Positions 1 through 7,876 of a stretch of DNA of 64,000 bases are shown in pieces. The translations under genes and the position numbers were made by a program. The first letter of the stretch is position 1; every line of letters starts with the position of its first letter. This DNA is from Shewanella pneumatophori (GTDB lineage: Bacteria; Pseudomonadota; Gammaproteobacteria; Enterobacterales; Shewanellaceae), in contig NZ_JAKILB010000010.1 in assembly GCF_023283895.1 (NCBI RefSeq), positions 91,996 through 155,995 of the forward strand, written 5' to 3'. The notes below the pieces were generated by a model. That model made no database searches, was not told where the DNA came from, and worked only from the letters and a program-made list of their open reading frames with translations.

Positions 1-2
1 CG

Positions 3-62
3 GTGATAGGTGTATTAGTTCGCGATTTAAATCGATTAAGCGCTTTGAACATGAGTAATTAA
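3..62 (+). CDS. C-terminal end of an unidentified protein (truncated by window)
   Basis: One frame stays open from the left edge and reads VIGVLVRDLNRLSALNMSN before a TAA stop. The other frames also close early, so the choice of frame rests only on the more protein-like composition. A strong hairpin lies 40 bases further on, as expected after a gene end. Too little is visible to name a family. Confidence 0.35.
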   Translation: MIGVLVRDLNRLSALNMSN

Positions 63-101
63 ATTGATTTGATGAAGCCTTATACGTATTTTAACTGAGC
101 G

Positions 102-140
102 CACAGAGGCTGACCAGTTGGGTCTGAACCAGCCTCTGTG
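102..140. terminator. Hairpin between convergent genes
   Basis: Arms CACAGAGGCTG (102-112) and CAGCCTCTGTG (130-140) pair perfectly over 11 bp. It sits between the end of the left-edge gene and the end of the minus-strand peptidase-like gene, where a shared terminator is expected. No good T run follows on either strand, so it may act as an mRNA 3' end or a Rho-dependent site. Confidence 0.45.
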
Positions 141-169
141 ATTAAAGTCGTTGTCATTAATACAGAGCT

Positions 170-1330
170 TTAAAGCGTTGCGGCTGCGGCCTTCACCATG
201 TCTCTGACTTGATTGACGATATCAGTTTCAATTTTTGCGTCGTAAGCGGCAATCCGTGGTGTATGAATATGACCCACTGGAATGCTGCTATTAAATTGAT
301 TTTTCAGCAATATAGCTCGGTAAGAGATCTCATTAGATAAGTATCCGCCGCCAGAGCCTTCAACTGAAGTCGCATTGGCTAATTGCGCTAATGACTTTGC
401 TTTAAATTCGCCTTGCTCCAAGGTTGATACTGTGTGGTTATCGATAACTTTCCATGGCCCTTGCACGCTTTGCATAGCGTTAATTGGCAGCGAGAACTCG
501 ACAAATTCAGGCCCAGTTAACTGGCTGCCGTTAAAAGGCGGGGCGATAGGGACTTGTTTGTTTGCGCCTGTCAGTACATTGAGGTTGTCTGGTGCCGCAG
601 CGCTGCGGTTTAAGCCTGGAAAGCGCTCAATATCAAAATTTTCACGCCCCATACTTACGGTGAAAATCATATCTACACTGTTATCACGATATATGGGCGT
701 GAGTAACGACTCAATCATGCCCTCATCGAAATCGGCAAAGCGCACAGGGATCATCACAGTTTCAATTTGCACTTGTTTGCCATTAACCTTAAAGCGATAA
801 CCATCAAGCGCTAAAGCAGTTAATCCGGACGGATTACTTTGGTCGATATTTTTATCTAGAAAGAAAGGATCAAAGCCTGTTAGTAGAATTTTGATATCGT
901 TATCAACTTTAAAATCAATATCACTAAAACCTCGAGACGACTTCTCTACGGCATCAACTAAAATATCACGCTGCCAAGCGGCCAATGCAAAGTTAGGTTG
1001 TTGGGTTTTAAGTTTTTCACGAATGGCCAAGCGACTCCAATATAAAGAGCGATCGTCTGGATGACCTGATTGCACATCTCGCACGGCTTGTTGCCATAAT
1101 CTTAAACCTTGATTAGCGACCATTTGGGTGATCTTTAGTTCGTCAGAGTGACGGCTGTACTTGTCACTAAGCTGACTAACAAAAACTTGGTAGCGGTCAA
1201 CGACTTCGGGTATGGCTTGTTTTGCTGTAGGTAGACGTGACTCCTCAACATCTAATTGCGCCCAAGCAGGCTGCAGCATTGTTGCGCTGGTGAGTGTTGC
1301 AACAAACAAAGCCATATTTAAAGCTGTCAT
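170..1330 (-). CDS. Secreted pyroglutamyl-peptidase-like protein with Cys-to-Ser active-site change
   Basis: 386 residues with a Sec signal peptide ending near AWA-Q at residue 25, so the protein is exported. Residues about 148-365 resemble peptidase family C15 (pyrrolidone-carboxylate peptidase): ILLTGFDPF, the Glu-bearing DIERF stretch, and GHIHTP around the expected catalytic His. The family nucleophile lies in a G-x-Y-[LV]-C-N motif; here the matching stretch is GGYLSN with Ser332 in the Cys position. The first 120 mature residues are an extension, making the protein far longer than the usual 215 residues. Family C15 enzymes remove N-terminal pyroglutamate, but they are normally cytoplasmic and need the Cys, so activity here is doubtful. 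The start at 1330 is preceded by an AAGGAT ribosome site. It may be an inactive binding protein or a Ser-dependent variant. Confidence 0.75.
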   Translation of the reverse strand: MTALNMALFVATLTSATMLQPAWAQLDVEESRLPTAKQAIPEVVDRYQVFVSQLSDKYSRHSDELKITQMVANQGLRLWQQAVRDVQSGHPDDRSLYWSRLAIREKLKTQQPNFALAAWQRDILVDAVEKSSRGFSDIDFKVDNDIKILLTGFDPFFLDKNIDQSNPSGLTALALDGYRFKVNGKQVQIETVMIPVRFADFDEGMIESLLTPIYRDNSVDMIFTVSMGRENFDIERFPGLNRSAAAPDNLNVLTGANKQVPIAPPFNGSQLTGPEFVEFSLPINAMQSVQGPWKVIDNHTVSTLEQGEFKAKSLAQLANATSVEGSGGGYLSNEISYRAILLKNQFNSSIPVGHIHTPRIAAYDAKIETDIVNQVRDMVKAAAATL

Positions 1331-1707
1331 TATCTAATCCTTACTGACGATGGGTACAGCTAAGGTTGCGGTAAGGGAACCAGCAACAAGCAGTATTTTC
1401 TAATATTAATCCAAAAATTGATGTTCAGTATGCCTGACTAGGCTGGTGATGAAAAGTTACCCAATTTCGTAGTGGGTAAGTAAATGATTACATTTAGAAC
1501 TTGGTTTATCGCTCTAGATTAATCGCTTGAGGGGCAAACGCACTGCGTAGATCGTTACTATACTGTCATACACCGCGATAAGTGATTGCCTACAGATATC
1601 AACTCGACCAAGTATATTGATATGTAGTTTTGTGCAGCTTATGCAAGCATACAAAACAGCAGCCAACATTCGCTCAGACTGATTGAACATCTAATTCTAG
1701 GGAGTAG
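1331..1707. promoter_or_regulatory. 377-bp divergent intergenic region with two inverted repeats
   Basis: This region must hold the promoters of the minus-strand peptidase-like gene and the plus-strand sigma54 activator gene. Two dyads stand out: TTACCC/GGGTAA (1457-1462 and 1474-1479), and a longer nested one at 1627-1657 with arms GTTTTGT and ACAAAAC around an inner GCTT-ATGC-AAGC. The second is about 50 bp upstream of the activator start and could be an operator. No convincing sigma70 box was picked by eye. Confidence 0.4.
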
Positions 1708-3045
1708 ATGATGAAACGTGTCAGTATCATTGGCCAAAGTTATGATGACTTTTTATGTGAGCAGCTCAAGCGTAGGGACATTTTGGCCGACTTTTGTGGC
1801 GTTGATGAGCTAGAGCGCTTTAACTTTAGCTGCCATTTATTGTTACTTGATCTTCGGTGCTTTGAACAAATCGTTTGGGCTGAGCCTGTTATCCGCAAGC
1901 TACATAAGCATACCTTGGTATTGGTGTTGATTGACCGTCAGCAATTAAAGCATGATTCAGTGCACCAACTGATCGGCCAGTACGCTTGGGATTATCATAC
2001 TGCTCCTTTTGAAATAGACAGACTGGCTCGCTTAATGGGCCATGCTCTTGGGGTCATTCGAATTCGCCAACAATGCATGCAAGAGGGCGGGAGTAATTCT
2101 AATCGTTCTAGTCCTGTAAACCCAGTTATGCGCTCTGCAGCCATGCAAATGCTAGTAAAAAATATCAATCGAGCAGCCCCGACAGATATCCCTATTTTAG
2201 TTCGTGGTGAAAGTGGCACAGGTAAAGAACTTATCGCCCGAAAAATCCATACTCAATCTTCTCGTGCTAATGGCCCTTTTGTGGCTGTTAATTGTGGGTC
2301 GCTAATCTCAGGGGTTGTGCAATCAGAACTGTTTGGCCATGAAAAAGGAGCCTTTACCGGCGCGGTAAGTGGTCATAAAGGGAAAATATCCCAAGCGGAT
2401 GGTGGGACACTTTTTTTAGATGAAATTGGTGATTTACCGTTAGAACAGCAAGTGAATTTACTGCGTTTTTTACAAGAAGGAACATTTGATACGGTTGGTG
2501 GCGCGCGAGCGCAATCATCCAATGTTCGTGTAGTTGCTGCAACGCATATAAACTTAGAGTCTGCAATTGAAAGAGGTGAGTTTCGATTAGATCTTTTTTA
2601 TCGCTTAAACGGCATCACCATAGAGTTACCGCCGCTAAGAGAACGTAGAGAGGATATTATTCAACTAGCTAGGTATTTTTGTGAAAAGTATGCTCGCGAA
2701 TACAATGTAGGTAAATGTCAGTTGAGCAAAGATGCCTGCTACGCCATGTTAAAGCATGAGTGGGTAGGTAATGTGAGAGAGCTGATCAATCGTATTAGAA
2801 GAGCTGTATTGTTATGTGAAAATGGGGTGATTAAAACTCAAGATCTAGAGCTAAAAGAAGTCATAGTACAACCTTGTTTTGCCCAAGGGCTTAAGACCAT
2901 AAAAGATGAAGTAGAAAAAAACGCTTTAGTTACTGCAATTGAAAAGCATAACGGAAAAATGGACGTGGTAGCGAGTGACTTACAGATCTCCCGTGCCACC
3001 TTATATCGACTTATCGATAAGCATGAGATTTGTGCGGCTGAATAG
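1708..3045 (+). CDS. Sigma54-dependent transcriptional activator (likely activator of the fap operon)
   Basis: 445 residues in the usual three-part layout. Residues 1-120 look like a receiver-type fold with a possible Asp in LLLLDLR but without the usual acidic pair after the first strand, as in VpsR-like or FlrC-like regulators. Residues about 140-370 are the AAA+ domain, with Walker A GESGTGKE, the sigma54-contact loop GAFTGA, and Walker B GGTLFLDEIGDL. The C terminus is a Fis-type helix-turn-helix (ISRATLYRLIDKH). GGGAG sits four bases before the first of two adjacent ATGs. The gene lies directly upstream of the amyloid operon in the same direction, and a -24/-12 promoter with two matching dyads lies between them, which makes the operon its probable target. 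Whether phosphorylation or a ligand such as c-di-GMP controls it cannot be told from sequence. Confidence 0.9.
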   Translation: MMKRVSIIGQSYDDFLCEQLKRRDILADFCGVDELERFNFSCHLLLLDLRCFEQIVWAEPVIRKLHKHTLVLVLIDRQQLKHDSVHQLIGQYAWDYHTAPFEIDRLARLMGHALGVIRIRQQCMQEGGSNSNRSSPVNPVMRSAAMQMLVKNINRAAPTDIPILVRGESGTGKELIARKIHTQSSRANGPFVAVNCGSLISGVVQSELFGHEKGAFTGAVSGHKGKISQADGGTLFLDEIGDLPLEQQVNLLRFLQEGTFDTVGGARAQSSNVRVVAATHINLESAIERGEFRLDLFYRLNGITIELPPLRERREDIIQLARYFCEKYAREYNVGKCQLSKDACYAMLKHEWVGNVRELINRIRRAVLLCENGVIKTQDLELKEVIVQPCFAQGLKTIKDEVEKNALVTAIEKHNGKMDVVASDLQISRATLYRLIDKHEICAAE

Positions 3046-3061
3046 GTAATCTGGCTAGAGT

Positions 3062-3075
3062 TCTCAGTTGTGAGA
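3062..3075. promoter_or_regulatory. Candidate activator-binding dyad 1 (TCTCA-N4-TGAGA)
   Basis: Inverted repeat TCTCA-GTTG-TGAGA, extended by one more pair to TTCTCA/TGAGAA. Its centre is about 134 bp upstream of the -24 GG of the fap promoter, a normal distance for an enhancer site. The same half-sites and spacing recur 66 bp downstream. Confidence 0.55.
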
Positions 3076-3103
3076 ATCCGCTCATTAATTTTGAGTCTAA
3101 TTA

Positions 3104-3116
3104 TATCAATGGGTTA
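3104..3116 (+). promoter_or_regulatory. IHF-like site
   Basis: TATCAATGGGTTA fits the IHF consensus WATCAA-N4-TTR at every fixed position. It lies between the two candidate enhancer dyads and upstream of the -24/-12 promoter, where IHF bends DNA at many sigma54 promoters. Such short matches occur by chance in AT-rich DNA, so position is the main support. Confidence 0.5.
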
Positions 3117-3123
3117 ACTTATA

Positions 3124-3153
3124 ACAGTCTCAAAAGTGAGACTGTTTTTTTTT
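3124..3153 (+). terminator. Terminator of the activator gene, overlapping candidate dyad 2
   Basis: ACAGTCTCA-AAAG-TGAGACTGT forms a 9-bp hairpin followed by eight to nine T residues, a textbook Rho-independent terminator 79 bp after the activator stop. Its stem also contains TCTCA-N4-TGAGA (3128-3141), identical in half-sites and spacing to the dyad at 3062. The element may serve both as terminator and as activator site. Confidence 0.8.
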
Positions 3154-3194
3154 ATATAGAAGTTAAGCCTTTGAGTTACATTGTTTTTATTGTT

Positions 3195-3210
3195 TGGCGT
3201 GCTGTTTGCT
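3195..3210 (+). promoter_or_regulatory. Sigma54 (-24/-12) promoter of the fap operon
   Basis: TGGCGTGCTGTTTGCT matches the sigma54 consensus TGGCAC-N5-TTGCW, with GG at 3196 and GC at 3208, exactly 12 bp apart. The predicted transcript start near 3220 lies 30 bp before the first operon ATG. An IHF-like site, two dyads and a sigma54-activator gene lie just upstream. Confidence 0.8.
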
Positions 3211-3249
3211 ACTTGTTTGACACGGTTTTGATGATAGTTAGAGTGTTGA

Positions 3250-3855
3250 ATGACGTTAAGCAATGTTCCAATGTACTTATGCCTATCCCTAGCAGGCTTC
3301 TCATCTGTTGTTTGGTCGGACAACGATGCAAGTACGCTTACTCAACACATTGATAATCGCTCTACCGTAGGTACCCAGTCTTTTAGCAACAACAGTGGAC
3401 GTATCGCAATCAATCAGGCAGCTGGTGATAGCAACCTGCAATCAAATAGCCATGCTATTGCTGATCAAGTCATTATCTTATCGGATCAACAAAACCCTTA
3501 TCTAAAACTGTTAGATGGTCATACGGCAAATAACCTTACTCATATTGAAGAACTTGCATTTGAAAATGCACAAGGGCTTGTCAGTATTAATCAGGTTAGT
3601 GGACAAGGAAATATTCAAGCCAATCTTGGAGCGATCGCTCTGCAATCTGTGATTGGCTTAGGTCTTGATGATAACGCACTTGATAATATTGTAAGCCCCA
3701 CCGCTTTGCCTCTCGAACGTAACGATACAAACCATGCAGTTATTGCTCCAGACAGTTTTGAAAATGCTCAAGGCATAGTTCAAATCAACCAAGTTTCTGG
3801 CGATGGCAACAGCGCCATAAATCAGTTCTCGCTGCAGTTACCTAGTGGGAACTAA
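3250..3855 (+). CDS. fapB: FapB-like minor amyloid subunit
   Basis: 201 residues with a signal peptide ending near VVWS-DN. Three imperfect repeats carry the Fap pattern F-x-N-A/S-x-G-x-x-x-I-N-Q-x-x-G-x-x-N: GRIAINQAAGDSNLQSN, GLVSINQVSGQGNIQAN and GIVQINQVSGDGN. In Pseudomonas the minor subunit FapB nucleates fibres of the major subunit FapC, and both have three such repeats. Size, first place in the operon and shorter repeat spacing favour the FapB role. A TGA codon directly precedes the ATG, so the start cannot be further upstream in frame. No FapA gene was seen. The assignment rests on repeat pattern and gene order; FapA and FapB roles could be shared here. Confidence 0.75.
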   Translation: MTLSNVPMYLCLSLAGFSSVVWSDNDASTLTQHIDNRSTVGTQSFSNNSGRIAINQAAGDSNLQSNSHAIADQVIILSDQQNPYLKLLDGHTANNLTHIEELAFENAQGLVSINQVSGQGNIQANLGAIALQSVIGLGLDDNALDNIVSPTALPLERNDTNHAVIAPDSFENAQGIVQINQVSGDGNSAINQFSLQLPSGN

Positions 3856-3878
3856 ATTGCTCAAATGGAGATATGAAA

Positions 3879-4973
3879 ATGGAAATGAAAAAATTAACCC
3901 TAGTCATGTGTATCGGTGCGGCGATTAGTGCGCCAGCCTTTGCTAATGGAAGTGACTCTTCAGAGTCCAATTCTGAGTCGAATAGTTCTGTTGAATTGAA
4001 GAAAGAGGTAACCGTTAAAAAAGATGTGGAGTTTTCTGGTAGTGTCAAAATAGATGGTGATATTCGAGTTAATGGATTGGGGATGGCAGTTGTCGATAAT
4101 GTGCAAACTACCGGAGCCAACGGTGTTGGCAACTCATATGTAGAAAACTCATCAAGCATTTCAGGCTCTGCGTTTAATAATGCCAGTGGTAACATTGGCG
4201 TTAACCAAGCTGCTGGTGACTATAACGTACAAGGTAATTCGGCTGCATTAGCGTCAATAGACCAAAGCTTTGCTTTTGGTTCCGGTGATGCCGAGATCTT
4301 CAGTACTCAACGCGGTTCATTTAATTTAACCAATAACTATGCAACCACCAATGATGCCAGCATTAAAGGCGATGCCTTTAAAGGTGCTTCAGGTAACATC
4401 GGGGTTAACATTGCTGCTGGTGGTAATAATATTCAAGCTAATAACATGGCAGCATCTGCACACAATGGCAGTTTAGGTGAAGCAAGTGTATCTAATTCAC
4501 AAGTTTCTGCCCACAACGGGATTAATAACGAGAGTGTTGTCCAAAATTCTGCAGAATCAGTAGAAGTTACGTTAGGTTTTGGCGCCATAGGTGGTTACAG
4601 CGGTACGTCTGAACAGACTGGTAGTTACTACCCTGAGATTTGGAAAGACGACGGCTCCCATGCTAACGGCGATGATGCTGAGCTTTGGGGACATTTAGAT
4701 ATGGACGCTAATAATCCAACCGGAGATTCAGGTTTAACTTTTGAAGAAGAAGGGGTTATCGGCTTACTTGGTGTTGTGAGTGGTGAGCTGCCTTTCTATA
4801 TTGAGACAGTGACTCAAAAAACCACTAATACTGCATCTCTGAGCGGAAATGCTTTCCAAAATGCCTCAGGTAACATTGGCGTTAATATGGCCTCTGGTAA
4901 TGGTAATTTACAGTCGAATAACCTATCACTTACTAGTATGACCGGAGGAGCCATTGTTTCAGAAGCTCCTTAA
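3879..4973 (+). CDS. fapC: FapC-like major functional-amyloid subunit
   Basis: About 364 residues, Gly/Asn/Ser-rich, with a signal peptide ending near PAFA-NG. Three repeats share F-x-x-ASGNIGVN: ASGNIGVNQAAGDYNVQGN, ASGNIGVNIAAGGNNIQAN and ASGNIGVNMASGNGNLQSN, separated by variable linkers; the linker before the last repeat is about 150 residues. In-frame ATGs exist at 3873, 3879 and 3885. GGAG at 3867-3870 is too close to 3873 but ideal for 3879, so that start was chosen. Pseudomonas FapC ends with a CxxC motif; none is seen here, and the mature protein has no Cys. It should be secreted through the FapF pore and polymerise into biofilm fibres. A strong hairpin follows the gene, consistent with its being the most abundant product. 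Confidence 0.82.
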   Translation: MEMKKLTLVMCIGAAISAPAFANGSDSSESNSESNSSVELKKEVTVKKDVEFSGSVKIDGDIRVNGLGMAVVDNVQTTGANGVGNSYVENSSSISGSAFNNASGNIGVNQAAGDYNVQGNSAALASIDQSFAFGSGDAEIFSTQRGSFNLTNNYATTNDASIKGDAFKGASGNIGVNIAAGGNNIQANNMAASAHNGSLGEASVSNSQVSAHNGINNESVVQNSAESVEVTLGFGAIGGYSGTSEQTGSYYPEIWKDDGSHANGDDAELWGHLDMDANNPTGDSGLTFEEEGVIGLLGVVSGELPFYIETVTQKTTNTASLSGNAFQNASGNIGVNMASGNGNLQSNNLSLTSMTGGAIVSEAP

Positions 4974-4997
4974 TTAACACTAACCATTAGTGTGATT

Positions 4998-5024
4998 ATC
5001 GGCCTGAGCATTGCTCAGGCCGAT
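4998..5024 (+). promoter_or_regulatory. Intercistronic hairpin after fapC
   Basis: ATCGGCCTGAGC and GCTCAGGCCGAT form a perfect 12-bp stem with a three-base loop, ending 19 bases before the fapD start. No T run follows, so it is more likely to protect the upstream mRNA end or cause partial termination than to stop transcription fully. Confidence 0.7.
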
Positions 5025-5043
5025 ACATACAAGGAAGTTATCT

Positions 5044-5727
5044 ATGAAACATTCGTTTGTTATCTTAATTACCTTTTTATCTTTTAATGCGTTTGCGGCA
5101 GATATGATGTTGACAGGCATGATCCCTGGCATGGGTAACTACAACAAAAATATTCAAAGTATCAGAGAGCAAAAGTTTGAGTATGTGGTGCAGCAAAGAA
5201 CGGATTTTTCCTGTGGTGCAGCCAGTTTGGCAAGCATTCTAAAGTATGGCTATGGTAACCAAACAATAACCGAAGAAGAAGTGTTATTGGGAATGCTAAA
5301 AGTGTCTGATATTGAGCTTGTTCAACAGCAAGGTTTCTCTTTATTAGATATGAAGCGATATTTAAACTCACAAAATATGCGTGGGCGCGGCTACCGTGTT
5401 GGTATCAAAGAGCTTCAGCAGTTAAAAATTCCTGCGATAGTGCTATTAAATGATGGTGGATATAGTCACTTTGTTGTGATGAGAAGATTCACTGGTAATC
5501 AAGTTTACTTAGGCGATCCTGCTTTAGGTAATCGTATTTTATCTTTTGACGAGTTTACCGATAAATGGAACGGCATCGTGTTTGTGGTGATAGGTAATCA
5601 ATACATTAAAGATAACCCTCTATTACAGCCTCGGCCGCAATTGACTTACAAGCTATTGGATCCATTGCAGCCGTTATCCGATGCTGAATTATTAGAGTTT
5701 GGTTTCGAGTATGCAGACATGCTCTAG
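5044..5727 (+). CDS. fapD: FapD, C39-family cysteine protease of the Fap system
   Basis: 227 residues with a signal peptide ending near NAFA-AD. The C39 (double-glycine) peptidase core is visible: Cys in DFSCGAASL, His in GYSHFVVM and Asp in LGDPALGN. Pseudomonas fap operons carry the same peptidase-like protein, needed for secretion or processing of subunits. The longer in-frame reading from 5011 begins inside the hairpin loop; AAGGAAG at 5031-5037 clearly serves the ATG at 5044. The export signal places the protease in the periplasm, unlike bacteriocin C39 domains, which are cytoplasmic parts of ABC transporters. Confidence 0.85.
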   Translation: MKHSFVILITFLSFNAFAADMMLTGMIPGMGNYNKNIQSIREQKFEYVVQQRTDFSCGAASLASILKYGYGNQTITEEEVLLGMLKVSDIELVQQQGFSLLDMKRYLNSQNMRGRGYRVGIKELQQLKIPAIVLLNDGGYSHFVVMRRFTGNQVYLGDPALGNRILSFDEFTDKWNGIVFVVIGNQYIKDNPLLQPRPQLTYKLLDPLQPLSDAELLEFGFEYADML

Positions 5728-5735
5728 GAGGCAAA

Positions 5736-6452
5736 ATGAAATTTTGCTTAGTTACGGGTACAGGGATATTACTGGCGAACTCAGTATTTGCGTCTGAAGT
5801 TCCGTTGGAGGCTTTTGCTGGAAAGTCGCCTTTACCGGATCAAGAGCTCGCTGAAATGCGTGGTAAATATACCGAGAATGGTCAAGATTTCTATTTTGGT
5901 CTTCATATGCAAACCCACTATATCAATGAGCAGGGGTTGTCACAGCAAGTTCATATGCAAGTTGAGCTTGCGAATGCGGAAAATGGCCCTGCTATGCGTA
6001 TAACCGTTGCTGATAACGTATTTAATGCCAACGACAACGTTAATTTGTCTGTTAACGGTCAGCAGCGCGGCTTGCTGCAATCGATTCAAATCGCGGGTGA
6101 TTTTAATCAGGTAAATAATCAGTTTGATTTAGAGCAAGGTCATCTAGCGCCCTTACATAATGGAGTTGAAATCGTTATTGGTCAGACGTTAGTTAACAGT
6201 CGCGGTGACGTGGTTTACTCAACTGCCAGTGGTCAGCTTGGCTACGAGGTTGGCATGTCTTCAGCTTCTTTCGCTCAAGGTGTTGCGTCACAGGGCGGTA
6301 ATGGCCAATTGGTGCAGTCGATTAGAGTCGATGGCGCATTTCATCAAGTGAGCAATCATTCTTTGATCCGCTACAACGGTATTAGTTTAGGTGTAAAACA
6401 GCGTCAATTATTAGGGATGCAGGTACGCGATATTATAGGTATTGGACTATAG
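5736..6452 (+). CDS. fapE: FapE-like extracellular or periplasmic Fap component
   Basis: 238 residues with a signal peptide ending near VFAS-E. A short conserved-looking segment LPDQELAEMRGKY follows soon after, then a beta-rich body with repeated I-x-x-x-G-x-F-x-Q-V-x-N units (IAGDFNQVNNQ and VDGAFHQVSNH). Position between fapD and fapF matches FapE, a minor fibre-associated protein in Pseudomonas. AGGAGG overlaps the fapD stop, so translation is probably coupled. The Pseudomonas protein has a Cys pair that is not seen here, so identity rests mainly on gene order and architecture. Confidence 0.65.
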   Translation: MKFCLVTGTGILLANSVFASEVPLEAFAGKSPLPDQELAEMRGKYTENGQDFYFGLHMQTHYINEQGLSQQVHMQVELANAENGPAMRITVADNVFNANDNVNLSVNGQQRGLLQSIQIAGDFNQVNNQFDLEQGHLAPLHNGVEIVIGQTLVNSRGDVVYSTASGQLGYEVGMSSASFAQGVASQGGNGQLVQSIRVDGAFHQVSNHSLIRYNGISLGVKQRQLLGMQVRDIIGIGL

Positions 6453-6482
6453 TTTTTTAAAAGTATAAAAAGGGAACAAGAA

Positions 6483-7850
6483 ATGGATTTTAAATGGACT
6501 AAGGTGGCAATACTGGTATCCATTTCGAGTATACCACTCGCTGTTTTTGGAGCTGATACTAATCAAACGCAAATGACAGAGGCTGAAGAGCTACAGTTAC
6601 TCAAAAAGCAGCTTATTTTACTAAATCAGCAATTACAGATGCAGCAAAGAGCCATCAATCAAATGGCTCAAAAAGTTCTGTCTAAAGAGGCGCAGCTCAA
6701 GCAAGCTCAAGCAACTAGCAGCCCTAAAACAACAGCGGCTCAAACCTCTAAAGTTACTGCGCAGCAAGCGCAAGTTACAGCGTCTTCACAAGCTCAGCCT
6801 CAAAACCAACAGGCTGCAATCGAAAGATCGCCACAACAACCAGCCCAAATTGCTAGTTCACAAGCACAAAGCTCAACTCAGCCCGCTGTAAAAAAAGAGC
6901 CAGAGCGCTCGCGTAGTACCGAAGACGTACTTCAAGAAGCACATAATGTATTTGACCGTAAACTGACTATCGAACCTTCGCTAACCTACAGCTATTATGG
7001 TCGTAAGGATCTGGTGTTAAGGGGCTTTTTGGCACTAGATGCGATTTTTTTGGGCAACTTAAATTTAGACCGTATTCGCTCTAATACAGTGCAACTAGAT
7101 CTCACCACTCGCTATACCTTAAACGACAGTTGGCAGTTTGAAATGGCGATGCCATTTGTGTACCGCCTTAATAAGTACGAGTCTGTAGGTGAGGGTAACT
7201 CGAGCCAGCTTTATGAATCAGCTGATGTAGAAGGTGCGCAAATTGGTGACATGAGTGTTGCTGCCTACTATCGAATAATGACAGAAGGTGATGGTTGGCC
7301 AGACTGGGTATGGAACGTTAGAGTACGAATGCCAACCGGAGAAGACCCATTTGGTATTAACCTCGAATCGTCTGAATCCGGTAATTTGACCTATCCTGAT
7401 CAAATCGCTACCGGCGCTGGTGTGTGGGGCATATCAACTGGATTTAGCTTAGCTAAAACCTATGACCCGGCGATTGTATTTTTTAATCTTAATTACGGTA
7501 CTTTCTTATCTGAAGAGTACGGTGACTTATCTGGGCTTCCAGGGTTATCTCCGGGAGAAATCGACTTAGGTGATTATATTGATTACAGCTTAGGGTTAGC
7601 GTTTGCTGTGTCTGAGCGGATGAGTATTGGTATGAGCTTTAATCAGCGTTTCTTTACTAAAACCCGTCAAAAGCCGCTGGGTGGTCAGTGGCAAGATATT
7701 GCAAGAACCGATACTAATACGGCGAACTTAGGCTTAGGTGCAACACTGGCATTAACTGAAAACTTTTCCATGGTCACCAGTATCGGCGCAGGCTTAACTG
7801 AAGACTCGCCAGACTATCAGATTAGCCTACGTTTCCCTTACCGTTTCTAA
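6483..7850 (+). CDS. fapF: FapF, outer-membrane amyloid export porin
   Basis: 455 residues: signal peptide (to about residue 23), a Gln-rich coiled coil (about 34-75), a low-complexity Q/A/S linker to residue 140, then a beta-barrel from LTIEPSLTYSYYG to the terminal Phe of FPYRF, typical of outer-membrane proteins. Pseudomonas FapF is a trimeric porin whose N-terminal coiled coil gates the pore and exports FapB, FapC and FapE. Domain order and length match well. It is the last gene of the operon; a hairpin with a T run follows. Confidence 0.85.
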   Translation: MDFKWTKVAILVSISSIPLAVFGADTNQTQMTEAEELQLLKKQLILLNQQLQMQQRAINQMAQKVLSKEAQLKQAQATSSPKTTAAQTSKVTAQQAQVTASSQAQPQNQQAAIERSPQQPAQIASSQAQSSTQPAVKKEPERSRSTEDVLQEAHNVFDRKLTIEPSLTYSYYGRKDLVLRGFLALDAIFLGNLNLDRIRSNTVQLDLTTRYTLNDSWQFEMAMPFVYRLNKYESVGEGNSSQLYESADVEGAQIGDMSVAAYYRIMTEGDGWPDWVWNVRVRMPTGEDPFGINLESSESGNLTYPDQIATGAGVWGISTGFSLAKTYDPAIVFFNLNYGTFLSEEYGDLSGLPGLSPGEIDLGDYIDYSLGLAFAVSERMSIGMSFNQRFFTKTRQKPLGGQWQDIARTDTNTANLGLGATLALTENFSMVTSIGAGLTEDSPDYQISLRFPYRF

Positions 7851-7876
7851 TCAGCTTGGGTTTGCACATACAAGTT

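Noticed and set aside
375..800. Open frame of 141 codons on the plus strand
   Set aside because: Lies wholly inside the minus-strand peptidase-like gene, which has a signal peptide and family motifs; no ribosome site.
3217..3233. TTGACACGGTTTTGAT as sigma54 or sigma70 promoter
   Set aside because: GG and GC spacing is wrong for sigma54 and no matching -10 is seen; the element at 3195 fits far better.
6483..7850. Q/A/S-rich part of FapF as tandem DNA repeat
   Set aside because: Low-complexity protein linker with varied codons, expected between coiled coil and barrel.
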